Made by a program: the position numbers and the translations under genes. From Balanoglossus misakiensis (taxonomy: Eukaryota > Hemichordata), in NCBI GenBank assembly GCA_040954595.2, contig CM082580.2, forward strand, positions 14,692,359-14,756,358: 64,000 nt of DNA, in the 5' to 3' direction. The notes under the pieces were generated by a model, which searched no databases, was not told where the DNA came from, and saw nothing but the letters and a program-made list of their open reading frames with translations. Positions 1-11,904 of this stretch are shown here, piece by piece (within the stretch, counting starts at the first letter, position 1; each line of letters starts with the position of its first letter).

Positions 1-525
1 ATAATGTTTTTGGGAGTGGATTCAACAACAACAACAATTAAACTGATAGATTTGTTTATAATGTGCTTGTAAAGAAATTAGCCAATGATCATTCCTTTTT
101 AATAATACAAGTTATTTCCTCCACTGTATTTGTATTTGGCTTTTAGTGTATATGTGTACTAAAATATGAGTTAATGTACATGTGTGTTCAGGGACAGCTT
201 CAGATCAATATGCCCTACTCAAGCGTATAGATAGTGTGGTTGGAAGTTCAGAGGTTTTTTCATGAAGTCAAAATGTTGCTATGGCATAAAAAGAACACCT
301 CATAAAAAGTAGGAGTCCAAAATAACTAAAATGTTTGTACATTTCCAAACATTTATAACTTTCTATTTTTTTTCGTGTACTTTAAGAACACAGTGAGCAC
401 CAGCAAAAAGCATGGGGTAGCATCATTATGATTTGTTCAAATTACTTTTTTCTGGTTGGATTCTATTACAAAAAATCCTTCTTACATGGTATCTCACACA
501 AGAGAGTGTGGAAAACCCAACTTAC
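1..525. other. Probable intron of the minus-strand SPRY gene
   Basis: AT-rich sequence with no recognisable coding segment, RNA gene or repeat. It lies directly downstream (in minus-strand terms) of the splice donor that ends the exon at 526-762, so it is most simply intron sequence. The next exon would lie to the left of the window. Confidence 0.5.
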
Positions 526-762
526 CTCATAATAACTGTGCTCTGGTGATAGGGGTTCAGCAGCAATGTACAGACCTACCCTCTGCAACGGATCTGGCTG
601 ATAACTGAGCACATCACCCTCAACCAGTATCCTCTCATGCCGTACTTTATCTCTGTGGATCTCATAGTCTATCGGATTGGCTCTCCTCGGCCGGCCACCC
701 AGGTGGATCCGGCGTATCCCACCATTCCTCACTTGAAGCACTAGTCCGTTACCTAACTCCAT
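526..762 (-). CDS. SPRY-domain protein, exon (partial gene, SPRYD3-like)
   Basis: A minus-strand open segment of 79 codons ends at a consensus donor GTAAGT (minus-strand GT at 525-524), so it is one exon of a gene continuing off the left edge. The C-terminal half reads ILVEGDVLSY, then VGLYIAAEPL, then HSYYE. This matches the opening of a SPRY domain (first beta strands and the YFEV-type strand), and the ILV-GD-LSY wording is closest to SPRYD3 as I remember that family. The basic N-terminal half is not recognised. The start is uncertain: an ATG at 762-760 has an in-frame TAA two codons upstream, but the preceding TTTCTTTTCTAAG also makes a good splice acceptor, so this may be an internal exon. 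SPRY domains are protein-interaction modules, and no specific partner can be inferred. If the assignment is right, the gene and RP2 are transcribed divergently. Confidence 0.5.
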
Positions 763-1193
763 ACCTTAGAAAAGAAATGTCACACAGAGAGAAAAACAGA
801 CATATCTCTAAGAAGGAGATTTCTCATCTTGTATTGCTTCACACCAGCAGTATTCTGTGCACACAAGATTATATTAGACGGGACAGTCTCAACATATTAC
901 AGAGAAGATTTCCCCCGGGGTGAGCATCACTTGCATGCTGCCTATCAGTAAATCCCACGTTTTATACGCTGTGTTGAGTCTACTCAATTTACGACCAAAT
1001 ATTACATTACGGTTACACAATCATGTATCATACAGCCTCAATTAGTGTCAATCATTTTTTTTTCTGTTGTTGGAGACTCAGTCATCAGTTTCCACTGATA
1101 AGAGAGAACAGGTATATTAATCATCTACTGACAGCCACTGAATATGTAATCCTGAATACCAACACATGTATGTGAGGGGAATAATAACAAGTA

Positions 1194-1372
1194 CAGTCAA
1201 ACCTGTGTTAGTGACCACCTCTATATAGTGACCACCTCTATATAGTGACCACTTAGTTACAGTCCCTGTGCAATTTACACGTGTATAAATTAACCTGTCT
1301 ATAAAGACCACCTGTCTATAAAGGCCAGTTTGGTAAAGTCCCTTGACTGGCCACTATAGACAGGTTTGACTG
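1194..1372. mobile_element. 179-bp MITE with TA target duplication (Tc1/mariner/pogo-like ends)
   Basis: Perfect 12-bp terminal inverted repeats CAGTCAAACCTG (1194-1205) and CAGGTTTGACTG (1361-1372) are flanked on both sides by TA (1192-1193 and 1373-1374). The interior has a short direct repetition of TGACCACCTCTATATAG near 1208-1255 and no coding capacity. TA target duplications with CAGT-type termini are typical of Tc1/mariner/pogo DNA transposons, so this is a non-autonomous derivative. The superfamily is inferred from ends and target site only. Confidence 0.75.
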
Positions 1373-1541
1373 TATGTGTGGTCGAAACTGAATAAAAAAT
1401 CATCCCAAAAACAATATGTACATATCTGCACCTCACTCCCAGTGCATCATTTCAATAAAGTCAAATCAGGGTGTAGGTGGGTTCCATTCACATTTGAAGG
1501 ATGCTGAAACAGATCTGATGGGGGAGCTATCAACCCTTTAC

Positions 1542-1865
1542 TTAAGCAATAAAACACCCCCAGCCATGGTATATCACGAGATTTTGACCAGTTCACGACA
1601 TATACGCACGAGCGATAGCGAGTGCGTATATGGAGTTGAACTGGTCAAAATCGAGTGGTATACCATGGCTGGGGGTGTTTTATTGCTATTATATTATGCC
1701 AGTATATTGAAACTTTGCATAAAACATTTTAAAAAGGCATTTTCTTTAACTATGATATATGACTGTGGTATATGGCTAATATATCACGGTCACGTGTCGT
1801 GTCTCGACCAATCAAATAGCGTGATTTACACCATCAATATACTGGTATAATATAATATTCAATAT
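1542..1865. mobile_element. 324-bp hairpin-containing element, copy 1
   Basis: This segment recurs at 14835-15158 in the same orientation with only two substitutions over 324 bp by eye. Its first part (1545-1687) is a near-palindrome: AGCAATAAAACACCCCCAGC and following bases reappear in reverse complement at the right arm, giving arms of about 65 bp around a short loop near 1610-1620. The second part has its own inverted ends, with TATTATGCCAGTATATTGA near 1692 against TCAATATACTGGTATAATA near 1834. It lacks coding capacity. It looks like a compound MITE or foldback element, family unknown. Confidence 0.75.
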
Positions 1866-3021
1866 CTCTTTGATATCACAATTACCCTCTCAGCATCTAC
1901 CCTGTACCTTTCAAATTAAAATATACCGTAGGTCGTCTTTCAGATTTTCTGTACATAGGGAAGGGGCGGGTCAAGTGAGTCTAATCCATGGGGTATATAG
2001 TCAGTCTCATGACCGTGAAAAATGTCTGCAAAAATCATGCACGGCACATATTGATTACAATACAGTCAACATATCTGATCAGAGCAATACATGCACACTC
2101 ACAGTACAGCCAGCCAGTTCAGATGAAGTGGTTTCCATAGAAACATTATCTGCTGGAAATGTACATGTGATATACCACATGCACTGGTTTCTTTAGGCTA
2201 GCTAGCCTTTGATGGAGCTCTGACCATGCAAAAAAATTACAGTTTTTATCAGAGAAGAAGCCACCACTAATGTATACAGGTGTATCATCAAACTGCTGAA
2301 ATAATGCTAGACACTGTTGCCAAGACAACCACTCAGATCGTACCTTGATTGACATAATGATGTCAAAACCATAGTCACCATTCTCAAATCAATTTTGTAG
2401 TTCAATTTAGAATGTACAGACACCATGGCTTGACCAACAAATAGTCTGACACTATAAAGTCTAACGCAATTATGTAGACTGAGAATGCTAATTACCAATT
2501 CTATGGCTGTTATATAACATGGCTAATCTCCTGTAATCACATGCAGTGAATCTCGTATTTTAACAAAATAATAGCTTTTTATCATTTGGATAGGATGTTT
2601 TTGAGTGAAATGTATAAAAAAAATCGACAAATCATGGGAATTTCTGAATGTGATCGCCTAAAACTTTTAAATGAACTGCATAAATACAAAAGTACTGGAT
2701 ATAAAAGGATATCATTATCAAAAGGGAGATATTATATGCTTTAATCATGTCTCTATTGACTAGTGACTGATAGATTAGCTGCAGTATAGCCATAAACAGT
2801 TTATGCAGAAAACATGTCATTCAGCTTTTATTTATCCTGCCAAAAAAAATTTCCTGATAAACTAAGAGGTAAAATATTGAGCATACCAAATGCATTCATT
2901 TCTGTATGAAAACTCAACTGGCATCAATGCAGACGAAAACAACAAATCAAACACCAATATTTCTGGAAACTAATAATGATGATGATGATTATTATTATAA
3001 TTATATCATCATAAACAGTAG

Positions 3022-3113
<92 letters not shown>
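3022..3113. repeat. (ATC)n trinucleotide microsatellite
   Basis: About 30 uninterrupted ATC/TCA triplets. The open frame across it reads poly-isoleucine and is not a real gene. Confidence 0.95.
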
Positions 3114-3654
3114 ATGATTCATCATCATTTATTTTTCTTTCAATTCAACTGAGAAATCTTATTATCATTGAAGAAGAAAGCAATTTATATGCATGTATAC
3201 TAAACATATGTTTACCCTTCAGTAATGTTTATCCTGGTTTGACCTCTAAAATATCCTATAACAAAATGTATGTTGACACGCATAAATGCTTGCACATCAC
3301 GTACATCAATCACCTAGCAGAGTACATCCGTCAACATTTAAAAAACTGAGTTGTCATAATGATAGGGTTTTGAAATTTTTTAAATATCATAATACATGTC
3401 ACTTGGACTTTATAAACGTATGAATAGAAAATTGAATAAACAAATTATCACTGGGGCCGAAGGACACATGTGGAGGACAGGTCCACATTGATGACATTTT
3501 CGCACTTTTATAGCGTAACTCAATGTAAATATTCCACTTGATGTGTCGTGGCGTAATTATAAAACTACATGACTATATACTGTGTACAGGGTGTTGGTCA
3601 ACTATTTTGGTTTTGTGGTTGGCCAAATTTTAAAAGGGATCACACTGAATGCGG

Positions 3655-4355
3655 ACTTTCAGCTGATCAGTGCAACGTTCCATCATTTTCCAACACCCGT
3701 TGTCCCGCGTCAATTTCGTTACTCCGGATATTTCAACATAAACGTAAACATGATTTGTACTCATACTGTACTGTGCACAAACGTGGACGTACACATTACA
3801 TGTAAACTATAGATGTAGTACATTGTAACTTCCGGGTTTATGGTTGGTCAGCTAGTACTACTTGGACAGCAAAATCGCCGGACCGTCGTGTAAAACTGAC
3901 GATATGAATGGACTTAAACTACATTTTTGAAATCGAAACAACCTAATGTGTTACCTTCAGTAAGTGAAATTACTCATGACAGTATATTTACCTGTGTCAC
4001 ATTGATGACACTACCCGCTGTGTACGTTCCCTTCTGGTTGCCGTGAACGTTTACGTCAGTACTGAGCGTGCGCGGAGAGCGTTATTTTTGTCTCGCAACA
4101 TGCGAGACGAAAATTAAAGGATTGTAGATTCAAACTCATGCACACTACAACCCCTCGGAACCAGGTTGAATACACAAATTGATTAAAATGACAAATTCTG
4201 TGAGACTATATACTGTTGTGTTCAGAAACACAATGTCACAATTTTATTAATGACAATATTTCGGTCACATGACTTGAACGAGAGTTTAGGATAGGAGGGA
4301 GCGTCTGTTGTCTGCATCGAAATATTTACAGTGTGCATTTTAAAATTCCGTAACA
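3655..4355 (+). promoter_or_regulatory. RP2: Putative RP2 promoter and 5' UTR
   Basis: Relative to its surroundings this stretch is richer in CpG and precedes the RP2 start codon. Candidate sites seen by eye are ACTTCCGG (an ETS-type site, about 3828), ACGTCA (half CRE, about 4051), GAGCGTGCGCGGAG (NRF1-like, about 4064) and the small inverted repeat GTCTCGC-AACAT-GCGAGAC (about 4089-4107). No clear TATA box was identified. The transcription start cannot be placed from sequence. The role is inferred from position and composition. Confidence 0.4.
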
Positions 4356-4426
4356 ATGGGTTGTCTATGGCCAAAACCAGGAGACGAGTCAGGAGAGCAA
4401 GAGGAGGCACCCAAAGTTTATAGTTG
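4356..4426 (+). CDS. RP2: RP2 exon 1 (residues 1-24)
   Basis: Encodes the lipid-anchor start MGC and a short acidic linker to VYSW, then a GTAAGA donor at 4427 splits the Trp24 codon (phase 2). The N-terminal tail is about five residues shorter than in human RP2. The segment between the anchor and YSW is poorly conserved, as expected of a linker. Confidence 0.9.
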
Positions 4427-7400
4427 GTAAGATATAAACCAGAAAATTTACAATTTCAATCACTGATCAACAAACTATGCAATGTAGTCTGTCACTGACA
4501 CCACGGAGTTGCTGACACTGAAGCAGCCTTATACACTCTACCACTGACAGATCTGATTGGTCACTATTACTTTCCGCACACCTGAAACAGATGTTTATTT
4601 TCAGCAATTCAGCTCAATCGTGCAAATAAAATTAAAAGCTAAAGTTTATTTATAGCATTGCATTCACCTAATTGCCAGTTTTTTCCTGGTACAGTCCCTA
4701 ACTATATCATAATCTGAATATGCTCTGTCTAATATTATTCCATGTAAGGATGTCTGAGGGCGCACTTCAGGATCTTCAAAGGTGTACAGAGATTCTCCAG
4801 TGTCACTTGTGTAAAATGCCTTGTACATGTAATCATAAAATACAACATGAATGCTGACTGCTTATGTCTATTATTAGGCAAGAGGAGATTGGAATTACTA
4901 TGAAATAATCCTGACACTCCCTCACCCAACAACCAGTGAAGTGGAGTAGGAGGCTGGGGTTCTGTAGCGTTATTTTGCCACCTTCACATAAAACACTTCT
5001 TACAAATAGCCAGTTTTCATCAGCGTGTTATTAGGTACAGTTGCACCCTGACTTCAACGTCAGCAAAATTGTTGAAGATATTCTGAAAAGAAGATTACCG
5101 CTATTAGGAATTTTCAAGCCATTTACATAGCAACAAAGATGACATATCTCTTTATCAATTCATCATATAATTTTAACTGTCAAATCATGTTTCAAAATAT
5201 ACCGGTTCTACTAGTACATAAAATTGGTGATAATAGATGGTTCTGTATTCACAGAGCCAGACTCATGATAAGGATATATTCTAGACTGAATTTTTATCCA
5301 GACGTCATCACAAGTTAGTATGCAGCACTTATAATCGTTCCCATCTGGATTCGAACGATAATGTTGATCTAAATGTTACCATACTTGCACATTTGGTTTG
5401 CCAAGTTGTTCCTTATCTTACTTCAGTTTCGGCGCCCAGTTGCTGATGTTGCGGTAAATTCAAAGAGGTTATATCTAGATTGATAACAATACTAACAGTG
5501 GGGTATTACGGGTGTCGTAAGAGGATCGTCTTACACTTTAAACAAACTGGCGAAGCATCCTACCGGGTAAGAAACCATTAATCCTGTTTGTGTTTGCCGC
5601 AAAGCATATAAACTGTACAACAACTGTAGCAAAGTTGGAATCAACTTCACAAACCAATTACACAAGTGTGATAACATTTAGATCAACATGAACGTTCGAA
5701 GCCAGATTAGCCCGGAGACGCGGCCGTTGATCTAGAATCTAGAATACAACGCCCGGGGACAGTGGACTAACTTCCTGCTGAGCGGAAAGATAGTAGCCCT
5801 GGCAACGATCAGGGTCGCTTAGTAACGAATGGATAACGAGTGATCTATCAAATGTTGACGGGCGCCAGTGGTTGGATGATATAATTAACATAGCTTGGGT
5901 ATGATAACATACTTGGTGACTCCACCTCTATTTCCTTATTTAGAATGCGATGATGTCATCTGGTTTACACATTGTTACATTGAGTGACCAATTAGCTTAC
6001 ACACAAGATTTACCACCCGTGTCGTTCTGCGCACAGAATTCGGTGCGTAAATAGAGACTGTCCCCGGGCGTTCCTTTTCCCCTAGACCAAAGCCCGTGTA
6101 AAGCCCGCGTCTCCGGGCTAAAGCCAGATGGGAACGACCGTAATAGCTACAAATAAGCTAAGCGGTCTATTTTACTTGGTGCGAAGTCAGTTTCTCAGAA
6201 GGTTAAGGGGTCTGCACTAGTTCATTAGATATGTAGGTGTGTGGACATTGTAACCAAAACTGTACGTGTAATACTTGGTGCTGCTGATATAAGACAAGCC
6301 TGTGGATGATTGTCCTATAATTGCCAAGTAGTGACAAATTCTACTGAGCGATTGAAACATGAAGACCTGACATTGTCTGACAGAATGAATTTTGAATGCT
6401 GTGTGTGGGGAAAATAATCTGTTTTGTTGACAGCTGCTGTCTAAAAAAACAGTGGGATTCTCCAATGGAAATTTCAGAAATCAGCTCATAATTTATATTT
6501 ATCTGTTTGCTTTATACAAACATTTCACCTGACCAGTGTTTAGTGGAACAATTTCCTTTGTAAGTCTGTATCTATCCAGAGAGGCACTGTGAATGTATTC
6601 ATCAGATTCAGAGTTACAGAGTCATTGTGTGATTGTGGAGAGCCTTTTAACCGGCATTCTTCCTGGGGCACTTGTACTATTCACAGTGGATGCTGCTTGA
6701 CATTCTGCAAGCAAATGTAAATATCTGTTGGTGGCAGCTGAATCAAGTTGCGTGAATACAGCATGAGGTAGAAAATCGACAAGGAATGGCTTCACCACCA
6801 GACAAGTTGCTTCTATTCGCATTCGCTGTGATGACTTGCTCAACAAAACCTGACATCCCAGGAGAGTCATAAAGGAATATCCAAATTCTGAGACTTCATC
6901 AATGACTCATCACTACTGCCACTATCAACAAAGACATTTTCAATGCACTGTTATATCTTGAAATTGTTTGTTCAGACAGTGCTACTAAATGTATGCAGAT
7001 AATCACCTGTTGTCTGGTCATTATGTATGCCTGCCATTGTACACCTCACTCCTGACAATTGCAACTCTTACAACAGGATTGTGTGCATAATTAAACCATC
7101 CTTATGAGCAACTACGAGTATCAAAGCAATTCTGACAACTCAGGACTGTTTAACTGTCTCCTACATCCGTTTTCTACTTTGGACAGGGAGCGGAAAGACA
7201 GACCTGACCCCAAGGATTTCACCATTGAAAACCTGAAAGGGGAGACAGTTGGCCGTGTACCAGGTACAATTAATGGACAACAGTTTATAATCAATAACTG
7301 CGAGGTGAGTTTTTCTTTTAGGTCAATCTCCTCACCATCTGCTAGTAAACTTCATAATCTCAATTGTCCAATTTAAGAGAAATTTCACATCATAATGGGT

Positions 7401-10400
7401 ACAGGGCACATCATAGTGAAACAATTGTTTTCACTTGAATTCAGATACTCTTACCAACAAAAAATACAACCTATGATCAACACAGAGTTTCTGATCATAC
7501 AATTGAAAATATCTCTAGCTTAAATCATTTAAAACACTGAGCACTAAATTACTATGTAAGCAGACATCAAGTCCAGTTTAGTACTTGAAATTTGTTAGAT
7601 TTGTGAGCTTAGGTAAGTGCATGCTAAAGTTTATGTTACTCACCCAGAGGGAACTAGTCAACCATCATCAAACCAGGTATCCATAATAATAGAGTGATTG
7701 CAAATGCAGTGAAAGCACTGGGTATATGCTGTGTTATAGTGAATGAAATTCCTCCATTGATTAAGTTTCAAATCTGTGTTACACCAAATCAAAATACCTA
7801 TGACAATGAGAGATAGACTCTTTAAACCAGGCAGATTTCTAACTTTTTTGCGCAAATTTGAAACATGCTTCTGTTAATGAGTTTTGGATCCATACAAAAA
7901 CAAACAAGAAATGTGAAATGGGTACTTGCAGCTGGTAGACTCTCATAATAAGGAGTGTGGGTTATATTGATTACTGTGGCAATTTATTGCGTTGCTTGGG
8001 AATATCAAAGTCAGCCACTAATAAACAGATACATGTAGTATACGTGTATTTCCTGTGTCAGTGGCAACATATGCATACACAATGAAGTGAGTTCATGGTC
8101 GGAATAATACTCACTTTACTCCAGCATTCTTTGAGTCATCAGAAACAAACAGTGGAAATAACAGAGAATTAAGATTTGTATGTCAGCATATGAAATGGTA
8201 ACCACATCACTGTGCATTAGCCACAGGGGAAAAATCTGCCATCAAAGGAGAGGGCTGTGTTCTAATCTAAGTATATAATCCTACTTATGGCTATGCGCTT
8301 ATTTATTACTGTGTGCATTATCCAGCTGCTTGCCGAATACTGGAAATCACCAGAGCACTTTGTGCTTGCCGTGCTGATAATGTAATGAGAGAGAGAGAAA
8401 AAAACTGTGCAAATTGATAATATATCAATAAATTAATATGAAAAACAAAACAGTGATTGATGAAAAGGTCCATTTCCCTAAAATTCCTAAAGGAATGAGA
8501 CAATAACATAGACATAATATGAACATTAATGCCATATCAATTTGTTTCTCAAAAGTCGTATTTATGTTTCTGCCAGCTAGAAGTAAATTGATTCCTCTTT
8601 AATGTGTTTTCATGGTGTGTTGTAAGGATGTATTTAAATTAGATGTTAAGCGATTAGAGCTATTGTGTTCATGCCTATGGATGGCACGTTATGGTTTTCT
8701 TCAAGAGGTTGTACAAAGAATCAGAATCAGATAACAAACTGATTAGTCTGAACAGTTGTAGAAATTTTATGTTTATGGAATTAAGAAGAAAAATCGCTTT
8801 AATTTCTTAAAATGTGTGTGCTTAGATTAAAAATCTGTTCTTGAAAGACTGTCTAGTAGATTTATGATCATGACCCAAGTTAATGTTTTGGGGATTTTGA
8901 GAATGATAATCATATTTGTAAATGACAACTTATAAGTTAATATCAGAAAGTAAATGTCATGGATTGATACACGGTAATTTAAGGATGTATGCGCAGATCG
9001 TACGCTGGTAAACAACGCGCATGTGTCTCTTTCTCATAGGATTACATTGATAATTGCTAGAAAACTCACATCTGCTATTGTCATTTCCACGAAATTTTAC
9101 ATATAGCTCAGTCAAGTAAAAATAAATTCATAAGTCAAATAAAATCGTGTGGTCACCACACTCTATTTTGATATATAAACTTCGCTAAAAATTTTCCCCA
9201 TAGACAAACCATTGGTGAAAAATGCTGAGACAGCAGTTTTCTTCTATTATCGACTTAATTCATGGCTCTGTATTTCAAAAACAAGCGTGGTGACCCCTAT
9301 ATTTTATTACTGATTTCCATTGTACATACAAAGGAGAATCTAATTTTGCTGAACGTACATTTCGCATTAATGACTATGTTCATGGAAGGATTGTTCTGCA
9401 AAGACATCAAACCAATTATGTAAGAGCATTTTCAGAATTTTTCGCCATCAATCAAGGTTATTGAGTTGGTGTATATCCAACAGCCTGTAATTTCGATCAA
9501 CCTAATTTGTTCGGACAAATGACATAGATTAATATTGAACTTACTCAGCTTTTCTGATTTGCAGGATTGCAACATCTACATTTATGACCATACAGCTACC
9601 ATCACTATAGATGACTGTATCAACTGTAGGATCTTCGTCGCTCCAATTAAAGGAAGGTAAATAATATATTCCAAAATGTAATTATCAAGGGGGCATTAGT
9701 TTGTCTATGCCATGATGAACTGTCGGGTACATCTATTCGTGTGCCTCTTGAACAAAATTGCAGTTATTTTTTGTATATTGAAAATCCTTCAAAGACATGC
9801 TACCCTTTCTGAGTCTCATAAACAGGTACTACTACTAGCCATGGTTACTGTTTTACAACTTTACTTCAAGTGAGATCAGAATACACACATATTAATCTGT
9901 TTAACATGAACTAAATTAACTTACTTTTCCCGATAATCAATTGAAATACAGAATGATAAAAATCGAAGATTTTTGTACTGCAATTGCCTTTTGTGTGTAA
10001 TAAAATGTTTTATCCTAGTGTATATTGGAAAAGATGAGTATTCATAAAATTACTTTTTTTAAACTGACTACATGTATATGATCTGCATACAGAAATATCT
10101 CACTTGCCAGGAAGTTCACTTGGGTTGACAAGGAAAGCATGTACATGTACACTTCATTTATAATGAATATTTTTGTGGGTAGTACATGTATGATTTCAAT
10201 CAAAAAAGCTAATAGCTGCTTCCTTGGTGAGATTTGTTTGTTGTGCATTTTTTAAGAATATCTTTAACAGATTTAAAGTAATTGTTTGTCATTATTTGTG
10301 TTACCATTTTGTAAACATTTACTATTTCTGTGCAACATAATCTTGTCATCACTTTTGTGGGGTCTTGTACAAAAACCAGCAATCATTGTGAATGCATTGT

Positions 10401-11772
10401 CTCCGTTGGGCAAAATCATTCATTGTGATGAAAACCACATCAACTGCAACATGAAAAAGCCTCAATTTGTAAAAACATTGTGTTTTGCCTCATAAATATG
10501 CAGCACATGCAATTTCGTTTGTGTGGCTGATGCCTTGATATTAAATAAAGGCCATATTTTGTCCAATGCCCAAACACAGATAACTGTCTAGGGCAACAAA
10601 ATAATGTCTGGAGTCTGTTCATGAATGCATGTGTATATTTTGTTATTTGGTCAAAGTTGATTCTTGCTAACATTTTTAAATAGTTTGTATTCCATTATCG
10701 GAACTTTTAAATGAAGTCAACTGTAATAATAAAATAGTATGATTATGAATAGTTTCATTTTACATTTTAGTGGATCTTGAAACTAATCAGCTGTGTCATG
10801 TTTGACTGCTAAACTATAGCAGCCTATATGTATATGTACTGGTCATATTTGAATTCACATCGAGGGTAAAGTTTTCTGTATTTTGATCTTATTTTGAATT
10901 TTTCAGTGTATACTTCCGAGACTGCAAAGATTGCAAATGTGTGGTGGCATGTCAACAGTTCCGGACGAGAGATTGCAAAAAGATGGACATATTCCTCTGC
11001 TGCCAAACACAACCAATTATTGAATCATCCACTGGTATGAAATTTGGATGTTTTCAGTACTACTATCCAGAACTAAAAGGTAACATAGAATGTTTGTTGT
11101 TCACAAGAAATTACGATATTCTATTTTACTCTCATTGTCTCTAAACTGCACCTCTTTATCAAGATACCAGCTTTGTTGGTGATGATATGCCCACCATGTA
11201 CTGTCTTATCAATGAAAAAAAAATAAGCAAAGTCAAATTACAATGGCAGTTTGCATTTTGATATAATCTTTTTATGGCTTTGAATGTTCTTTGACCTATT
11301 TTGTTACAACTTGGCACAAAAGTAATAGACCATGACAGATATATATATTTATTGTAAAGCACATTGAGATAATTGATTATGTAATGTGTTCATAAAATTG
11401 AAGGTTATAATTATGATTATATTTGCAAATGATATGCTAATGATTTTACCATCCACCAATGCTGATTCATGTCTGCTTTCTTAAACTGAGGTTGATCTTA
11501 ATGTAATTTTTATGTGTCTACACTGGCAGAACATTTCAAGAAATCAGATCTGAGTGTGTATAACAACAACTGGAGTACTATACATGATTTTACACCAGTA
11601 CCTGGTGAAACGAACTGGTCGCTCATATCAGCAGTAAGTATGACCATTGTCAGTTATACTTCTTTCGGTCATCTCTCATCGTCGGGTCCGCATAGCTTGG
11701 CTATCTCGTTCTGGGTACAGTCTCCCTAGCCTACCTTGGCTAGCACAGATGTTCATCTCTGAGGAAACTGCC

Positions 11773-11817
<45 letters not shown>

Positions 11818-11838
11818 GGATGGATGGATGGATGGATT

Positions 11839-11904
<66 letters not shown>

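Larger units (their letters stand above)
763..3654. other. Intergenic or upstream region, no gene recognised
   Basis: Between the SPRY exon and the RP2 5' region I see no conserved protein or RNA gene. The short open frames here are scattered, and several are explained by repeats (the 1416-1850 frame crosses the hairpin element; the 2906-3349 frame is a trinucleotide tract). If the SPRY exon is internal, upstream exons or the promoter of that gene lie here unrecognised. It contains two MITE-like elements and one microsatellite, listed separately. Confidence 0.5.

Noticed and set aside
1416-1850. 144-codon frame, with a related 107-codon frame at 14799-15122
   Set aside because: Both are the hairpin element read through. 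The shared peptide reflects the duplicated repeat, not a gene family.
2906-3349. 147-codon frame with a poly-isoleucine run
   Set aside because: Created by the (ATC)n tract. The flanking residues match nothing and no splice or start signals fit.
6622-6870. 82-codon minus-strand frame in RP2 intron 1 as a nested gene
   Set aside because: No recognisable family, no splice partner and ordinary length for chance. Kept only as a possible transposon fossil.
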